Assembly (NCBI GenBank): GCA_903856995.1
Contig: CAIODK010000334.1
Coordinates: 1-8,318 of the forward strand
Reading direction: 5' to 3'
DNA: 8,318 nucleotides
Origin: an uncultured Burkholderiales bacterium
GTDB taxonomy: Bacteria > Pseudomonadota > Gammaproteobacteria > Burkholderiales > Burkholderiaceae_C
The translations under genes were made by a program, and so were the position numbers. The notes beneath the pieces were generated by a model that made no database searches, was not told the DNA's origin, and saw only the letters and a program-made list of their open reading frames with translations. This document shows positions 5,220 to 8,318 of this stretch, piece after piece (the first letter of the stretch is position 1; every line of letters starts with the position of its first letter).

Positions 5220-5819
5220 TTATTCAGGTGTATTGTTAAGTTCAGTAAGTTTATGACGCAGGTGCTCTAGCTCGCTCTGGTAGCTTTCGGCATCGCCAAA
5301 GTCGACAAAGCCGGTGTAGTAGGGGTGGGCGCCCATCACTTTACGGGCATGTTTGATGGGGCACCAATACTGTTCAGTGCGAGCCACCACTTCGCGGCCA
5401 TAGGCCATCAGGCCGTTGCCGTACGAGCAGTAGGCGCAGTTGATTTTCTCAATCAAATTCAGGTAAGCCAAATGTGCGCGGTCATACACAAAATAGTCGC
5501 TGCGTTTGACGCGTGGGATGCCATAGACCCGAAAGCAAATGTGCTGGTAGATCGTGATGAACAGGTCCAGCAGGAGCATAGGCACCAGGACGGCGTAAAT
5601 CACAGGGGCTGTTAAAACGCTCAGCAAATCTGCAGAAAGCAGGTAGGCAATGATGCCCGTTTTGAAGCGGCGTTGCTGTTCCAGCACCTCCCGCTCGAAT
5701 TTGACGCGTGTTTCTTCGAAATCCGCTTGCAGTTCAGCGCGTTTGCGCTTCATCTCTAGCTCAATCTCTGACTCCATTTGCTGGATGCGCGCGAGTAATT
5801 CGCTGATCTTTGGATTCAT
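5220..5819 (-). CDS. Conserved uncharacterised coiled-coil membrane protein with CxxC...CxxxH motif
   Basis: I do not know a function for this 199-residue protein. Residues about 5-50 are a highly charged, heptad-like helix (ELLARIQQMESEIELEMKRK onward), a probable coiled coil. Residues about 54-98 are hydrophobic and would make one long or two short membrane helices. The rest looks soluble and carries Cys128 and Cys131 (INCAYCSYGNG), then Cys153 and His157 (EQYWCPIKHA). That spacing could bind a metal such as zinc or form a redox pair. A second charged helix (SELEHLRHKLTELN) ends the protein. From memory the NCxYC...ARTEQYWCPIKHAR segment recurs in uncharacterised proteins of other bacteria, which I could not check. 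The ATG at 5819 is supported by AGGGG (5829-5825) five bases upstream. It is transcribed with slyX 14 nt downstream. Confidence 0.85.
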   Translation of the reverse strand: MNPKISELLARIQQMESEIELEMKRKRAELQADFEETRVKFEREVLEQQRRFKTGIIAYLLSADLLSVLTAPVIYAVLVPMLLLDLFITIYQHICFRVYGIPRVKRSDYFVYDRAHLAYLNLIEKINCAYCSYGNGLMAYGREVVARTEQYWCPIKHARKVMGAHPYYTGFVDFGDAESYQSELEHLRHKLTELNNTPE

Positions 5820-5839
5820 AAAAGCCCCTGTTTTAGTCG

Positions 5840-5845
5840 ATTATG
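5840..5845 (-). promoter_or_regulatory. Possible -10 element for the CxxC protein-slyX operon
   Basis: CATAAT on the minus strand (5845-5840) matches the -10 consensus at five of six positions. It sits 20 bp before the ATG at 5819, implying a very short leader. The hexamer 17 bp upstream (GTGCAT) is a poor -35, and there is no extended -10 TG, so support is weak. Confidence 0.3.
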
Positions 5846-5848
5846 GGT

Positions 5849-5892
5849 GGTTGCATGCGAAAATGCACCGAACCTGTGGCCTAATTAGAGGC
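5849..5892. promoter_or_regulatory. Two dyad-symmetric elements in a divergent intergenic region
   Basis: The 97-bp gap between the CxxC membrane-protein gene and the 56-residue gene holds two symmetric elements. At 5849-5869, GGT plus GCAT pair with ATGC plus ACC around GCGAAA, with one bulged T. At 5879-5892, GCCT and AGGC flank the region containing the 8-bp palindrome CTAATTAG (5881-5888). Either could be an operator acting on both genes. No regulator can be named. Confidence 0.3.
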
Positions 5893-5916
5893 TGTAACTT
5901 TTTATCTGGAAATTTC

Positions 5917-6087
5917 ATGGGAAACAAAATCGTCACCGAAGCCGATCGCCAACGCTCACCAGCACCAACACCTTTGCCAGGCACTACGCCGCGCACCGGT
6001 GGCCGTGGTCAACGTGTGAGTCTTGAGCGCGGTGTTGCGACACGTAGCAAAAAGAACCCTGGCAAGCGTTCAAGCAAGGGCGGTTAA
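5917..6087 (+). CDS. Small basic, probably disordered protein (56 aa), unknown function
   Basis: The 56-residue product begins MGNKIVTEADRQRSPAP and ends KKNPGKRSSKGG. It is rich in lysine, arginine, proline, glycine, serine and threonine, has no cysteine or aromatic residue, and has no membrane segment. It is therefore strongly basic and probably unstructured alone, as expected for a nucleic-acid or ribosome-associated peptide; that role is inferred from composition only. The ATG at 5917 is chosen over the longer open frame starting at 5650 because the latter runs antisense through the CxxC membrane-protein gene, and because GGAAA lies just upstream of 5917. The stop is followed by a classic terminator at 6116-6145, which supports a real monocistronic gene. 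I have an impression of similar small proteins in other Burkholderiales but cannot verify it. Confidence 0.75.
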   Translation: MGNKIVTEADRQRSPAPTPLPGTTPRTGGRGQRVSLERGVATRSKKNPGKRSSKGG

Positions 6088-6115
6088 CCCGCCCGCTGCT
6101 TATCAAAGCCAAACA

Positions 6116-6145
6116 AAAAGCGTCCCTCGGGACGCTTTTGTTTTT
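6116..6145. terminator. Bidirectional Rho-independent terminator
   Basis: AAAAGCGTCC (6116-6125) pairs perfectly with GGACGCTTTT (6130-6139) around the loop CTCG, followed by GTTTTT. On the minus strand the stem is followed by TGTTT preceded by T residues, so it works in both directions. It lies between the 56-residue gene (stop 6087) and the convergent minE (stop 6162) and should end both transcripts. Confidence 0.93.
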
Positions 6146-6161
6146 GGTGGGTTTAAAAACC

Positions 6162-6413
6162 TCAATCGGGAAGTTCGATTTTGACTTCGAGTACTTCAAG
6201 GTTGCCGTGACGCTCCAAGTTGACTTTGATGTCATTTGGATTGATCTTCACGTATTTGGACAACACGGCGACCAAGTCACGCTGTAAATCTGGCAGGTAG
6301 TCGGGCTGTGGATTGCGACCTGTGCGTTCGTGAGTGAGGATGAACTGCAAGCGTTCTTTGGCAACGTTTGCGGTTTTTTTCTTCTCGCCGAGTAAGAAAG
6401 AGAGTAGGGACAT
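6162..6413 (-). CDS. minE: Cell division topological specificity factor MinE
   Basis: MinE stimulates the MinD ATPase and drives the pole-to-pole oscillation that keeps the division inhibitor away from midcell. The 83-residue protein has the N-terminal amphipathic membrane-binding segment MSLLSFLLGEKKK. The MinD-contact helix/strand follows (AKERLQFILTHERTGRNP, about residues 18-35). The C-terminal dimerising topological specificity domain runs from YLPDLQRDLVAVLSKYVKI to the end. Length is normal. The ATG at 6413 lies 3 nt after the minD stop, and a purine-rich GGTGGGAAG inside the end of minD serves as ribosome binding site, so translation is coupled. It is the last gene of minCDE and ends at the shared bidirectional terminator. 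Confidence 0.97.
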   Translation of the reverse strand: MSLLSFLLGEKKKTANVAKERLQFILTHERTGRNPQPDYLPDLQRDLVAVLSKYVKINPNDIKVNLERHGNLEVLEVKIELPD

Positions 6414-6416
6414 GGC

Positions 6417-7232
6417 TTACTTCCCACCAAACATACGTTTGAGCAAACTTGGTTTGACGTATTCGGTAAAGCGCATGGGAATGTCTTCGCCCAAGAAGCG
6501 GCTGATCACGTCTTTGTAGGCTTCCGATACATCGGTATTTTCCAAGTGAACCGCTGGCAAACCTTGGTTCGATGCAGTCAACACAGTTTCTGATTCAGGA
6601 ATCACGCCGATCAATGGAATGCGCAAGATGTCTTGGATGTCTTCGAGAGACAACATGTGACCGTCTTCTACGCGTGTCGGGTTGTAGCGTGTGATGAGCA
6701 GGTGTTCCTTGATGGGGGTTGCGCCATCAATCGCGCGTTGTGTCTTGCTGCTGAGCATGCCCAAGATACGGTCAGAGTCACGCACCGAAGACACTTCAGG
6801 GTTGGTCACCACCAGCGCTTCGTCTGCAAAGTGCATGGCCATCATGGCGCCGATTTCGATACCAGCAGGCGAGTCGCACACGATGTAATCGAACTTCATC
6901 TCTTTGAGTTCGTTCAAGATGCGCTCCACACCTTCTTTGGTGAGCGCGTCTTTGTCGCGTGTTTGGGAGGCGGCCAACACGAACAAGTTGTCGCACTGCT
7001 TGTCTTTGATCAAGGCTTGGTTCAGCGTCGCTTCACCGTTGATGACGTTGATGAAGTCATACACCACGCGACGCTCACAACCCATGATGAGGTCGAGATT
7101 ACGCAGGCCGACGTCAAAGTCGATGACCACCGTTTTGAAGCCGCGCAAAGCGAGGCCAGAGGAAAAACTGGCGCTGGTTGTGGTCTTGCCCACGCCGCCC
7201 TTGCCAGAAGTCACCACCACGATTTTTGTCAT
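6417..7232 (-). CDS. minD: Septum site-determining ATPase MinD
   Basis: MinD is the membrane-cycling ATPase that recruits MinC to the inner membrane and is released by MinE. The 271-residue protein starts MTKIVVVTSGKGGVGKTT, with the deviant Walker A signature lysine (Lys11) and the P-loop lysine (Lys16). The switch I segment VIDFDVGLRNLD and the switch II/Walker B region DYIVCDSPAGIE follow. The C-terminal amphipathic membrane-targeting helix is present (KPSLLKRMFGGK). I chose the ATG at 7232: the frame opens 13 codons earlier at 7271, but only the later start gives the standard MTKI N-terminus, and AGGG in the upstream CCTAGGGC is a plausible Shine-Dalgarno. It follows minC by 41 bp and precedes minE by 3 bp. 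Confidence 0.98.
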   Translation of the reverse strand: MTKIVVVTSGKGGVGKTTTSASFSSGLALRGFKTVVIDFDVGLRNLDLIMGCERRVVYDFINVINGEATLNQALIKDKQCDNLFVLAASQTRDKDALTKEGVERILNELKEMKFDYIVCDSPAGIEIGAMMAMHFADEALVVTNPEVSSVRDSDRILGMLSSKTQRAIDGATPIKEHLLITRYNPTRVEDGHMLSLEDIQDILRIPLIGVIPESETVLTASNQGLPAVHLENTDVSEAYKDVISRFLGEDIPMRFTEYVKPSLLKRMFGGK

Positions 7233-7273
7233 GAAAAAAGCCCTAGGTTTGTTCGAAAAATTAATCTGCAATT

Positions 7274-8017
7274 TTACAGTGCTTGCATCACCAACTTATC
7301 GCCATGAAGGCTGATTTGCGCAGGCTTTCCGGCCACTTCGGGTGGCAACGGCGTGTCGCTCGTGCGGTAGGTGCCTGCAATCGAAATCAGCTCCGCTTCG
7401 AGGGACGAGGTGAAGATGCGCGCCTGTTCATCGCCGCGTGCACCTGCAATGGCTTTGCCACGCAGGGGTGCGTACACATGGATGTGGCCATCTGCCATGA
7501 TTTCTGCCCCAGGATTGACCATCGCCAACACGATGAGATCACGGCCTTTGGCATACACGTGTTGGCCTGAACGCACGGGTTTGTCGATGACCATGGCTGA
7601 GCCGCTGCCGGTTGGCACCTCTCGCACCACTTCGACTTCACGAATCACCTCTTGCACCACTGTTTCTACCCGGGTAGCCGCGGGGGGCTGAATGCTCAAA
7701 TCGCGTGCTTCAAACAAGCCAGCTTGGCTTGCTTGAGCTAATTGGTACTCATTTGCGCCGCGTACAGCCACCGGTAGCATGCGATAGGTGCGTAGCATCA
7801 GGCACACCGAGGGCAGGTCGAGCGCATGGTGGGGGTCTTCTAAGACGCTGAGGTCGATGACCACTGGATCGTTGTCAAAAAAGTCAGGCGTGGCTCCTAA
7901 GCGGCGTGCCATATCAGCTTGCAGGACTGATGTGTCGGGGTTTTTGAGTAGAAAAGAGACCAAGGGCAACGAGGCACTTTTGATTTCGTAGGCGTGTGGC
8001 ACAGCAGCTTGGCTCAT
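7274..8017 (-). CDS. minC: Septum site-determining protein MinC
   Basis: MinC inhibits FtsZ polymerisation away from midcell when recruited by MinD. In this 247-residue protein the N-terminal FtsZ-acting domain covers about residues 8-108 (YEIKSASLPLVSFLL onward). The C-terminal beta-helix dimerisation and MinD-binding domain covers about 143-247. The MinD-contact RSGQ motif is at 149-152, followed by the typical GAEIMADGHIHVYAPLRG segment. The linker at about 117-134 is an unusual valine/glutamate repeat (VETVVQEVIREVEVVREV). The start at 8017 (MSQAAVPHAYEIKS) gives the normal N-terminus; no Shine-Dalgarno is obvious. It is the first gene of minCDE, divergent from a TonB-dependent receptor across 71 bp. 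Confidence 0.96.
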   Translation of the reverse strand: MSQAAVPHAYEIKSASLPLVSFLLKNPDTSVLQADMARRLGATPDFFDNDPVVIDLSVLEDPHHALDLPSVCLMLRTYRMLPVAVRGANEYQLAQASQAGLFEARDLSIQPPAATRVETVVQEVIREVEVVREVPTGSGSAMVIDKPVRSGQHVYAKGRDLIVLAMVNPGAEIMADGHIHVYAPLRGKAIAGARGDEQARIFTSSLEAELISIAGTYRTSDTPLPPEVAGKPAQISLHGDKLVMQAL

Positions 8018-8059
8018 GGAGAATGCAGGATAAATAAAACCTCAACTTTACACGGCAAG

Positions 8060-8071
8060 GGTATTGATACC
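8060..8071. promoter_or_regulatory. 12-bp palindrome between minC and the TonB-dependent receptor gene
   Basis: GGTAT-TG-ATACC is a perfect inverted repeat with 5-bp half sites, centred about 24 bp before the receptor ATG and 48 bp before minC. The length and placement fit an operator. It does not match the Fur-box pattern I know, and neither flanking gene shows a convincing -35/-10 pair. Confidence 0.3.
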
Positions 8072-8088
8072 TCGGTAAACTTTTTCCA

Positions 8089-8318
8089 ATGCAAGCTTCC
8101 ACTCTCACTCGTTCATTTTTGGTGCCTTTTGCGCTCACCGCTACCGCCGTTTTGGCGCAACAGGCGAGCGCACCTGCAACCGATCTGGGGCGTATTGAAA
8201 TCGCCAGTGGACGAGACAACGACTCGCAACAACGCCGTGAATCGACGGCCAGCAAAATTGTGATTGGCCGTGAAGAGATTGAGCGTCAAGGGGATTCGAA
8301 CCTGGGTGAGATTTTGAA
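8089..8318 (+). CDS. TonB-dependent outer-membrane receptor, N-terminal fragment
   Basis: The first 76 codons are present and the gene runs off the right edge. The start MQASTLTRSFLVPFALTATA begins a signal peptide whose likely cleavage follows VLAQQASA (about residue 28). A short linker rich in polar residues (SGRDNDSQQRRES) follows. Next comes the beginning of a plug domain (KIVIGREEIERQGDSNLGEIL), typical of TonB-dependent receptors, where a (V/I)(I/V)xxEEI...GDxxLxxxL pattern precedes the barrel. Such receptors import siderophores, cobalamin or other ligands across the outer membrane; the ligand cannot be told from this fragment. No Shine-Dalgarno is visible before the ATG at 8089. It is divergent from minC with a palindrome in the shared gap. 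Confidence 0.82.
   Translation, partial: MQASTLTRSFLVPFALTATAVLAQQASAPATDLGRIEIASGRDNDSQQRRESTASKIVIGREEIERQGDSNLGEIL

Noticed and set aside
5650..5916. Upstream extension of the 56-residue gene to 145 residues
   Set aside because: The extra part is antisense to the CxxC membrane-protein gene and its promoter region, with no conserved features.
7233..7271. 13-codon extension of minD
   Set aside because: Known MinD proteins begin at the Met-x-Lys/Arg-Ile preceding the P-loop strand, matching 7232.
6633..7314. Plus-strand frames of 224 and 136 codons opposite minD
   Set aside because: They are antisense to a highly conserved gene and lack any recognisable domain.
1..8318. CRISPR array, tRNA/rRNA, insertion sequence, phage or toxin-antitoxin genes
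   Set aside because: No regularly spaced repeats, cloverleaf, terminal inverted repeats with transposase, or matching protein families were seen on either strand.

Overview
The window looks like ordinary chromosome from a betaproteobacterium, most likely Burkholderiales and probably Comamonadaceae. The main reasons are the near-textbook minC-minD-minE cluster, the orn / M48 peptidase / rsgA neighbourhood, a SlyX protein ending in RDELPPHY, and a moderate-to-high GC content. The genus (something Limnohabitans- or Rhodoferax-like) is inferred from protein resemblance recalled from memory, not from a search. I see no rRNA, tRNA, CRISPR array, insertion sequence, phage gene or toxin-antitoxin pair.

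Layout. Bases 1-1374 (minus strand) hold the 5' end of rsgA, overlapped by the stop of an M48 (Ste24-like) membrane metallopeptidase. Divergently, orn (oligoribonuclease) runs on the plus strand. A DEAD-box RNA helicase follows, with a long glycine/arginine-rich tail. Between orn and the helicase lies about 210 bp of highly structured sequence, starting with an extended -10 element, which I read as the helicase 5' leader. A strong composite hairpin separates the helicase from the convergent minus-strand group: an unknown membrane/coiled-coil protein with a CxxC motif, slyX, and a 2-hydroxychromene-2-carboxylate isomerase family protein. Divergent from this group is a 56-residue basic, disordered protein that ends at a classic bidirectional terminator. 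That terminator is shared with minE, the last gene of the minus-strand minCDE operon. Divergent from minC, the window ends inside the start of a TonB-dependent outer-membrane receptor.

How the genes work together. orn and the helicase both act in RNA turnover and remodelling, and rsgA acts in 30S ribosome maturation, so the left half has an RNA theme. minCDE places the division septum. The isomerase-like protein, slyX and the unknown CxxC membrane protein have no shared pathway I can name.

I found no obviously new multi-gene system. The most worthwhile leads are the structured helicase leader with two mutually exclusive pairings, the uncharacterised CxxC/CxxxH membrane protein, and the 56-residue basic protein with its own terminator.
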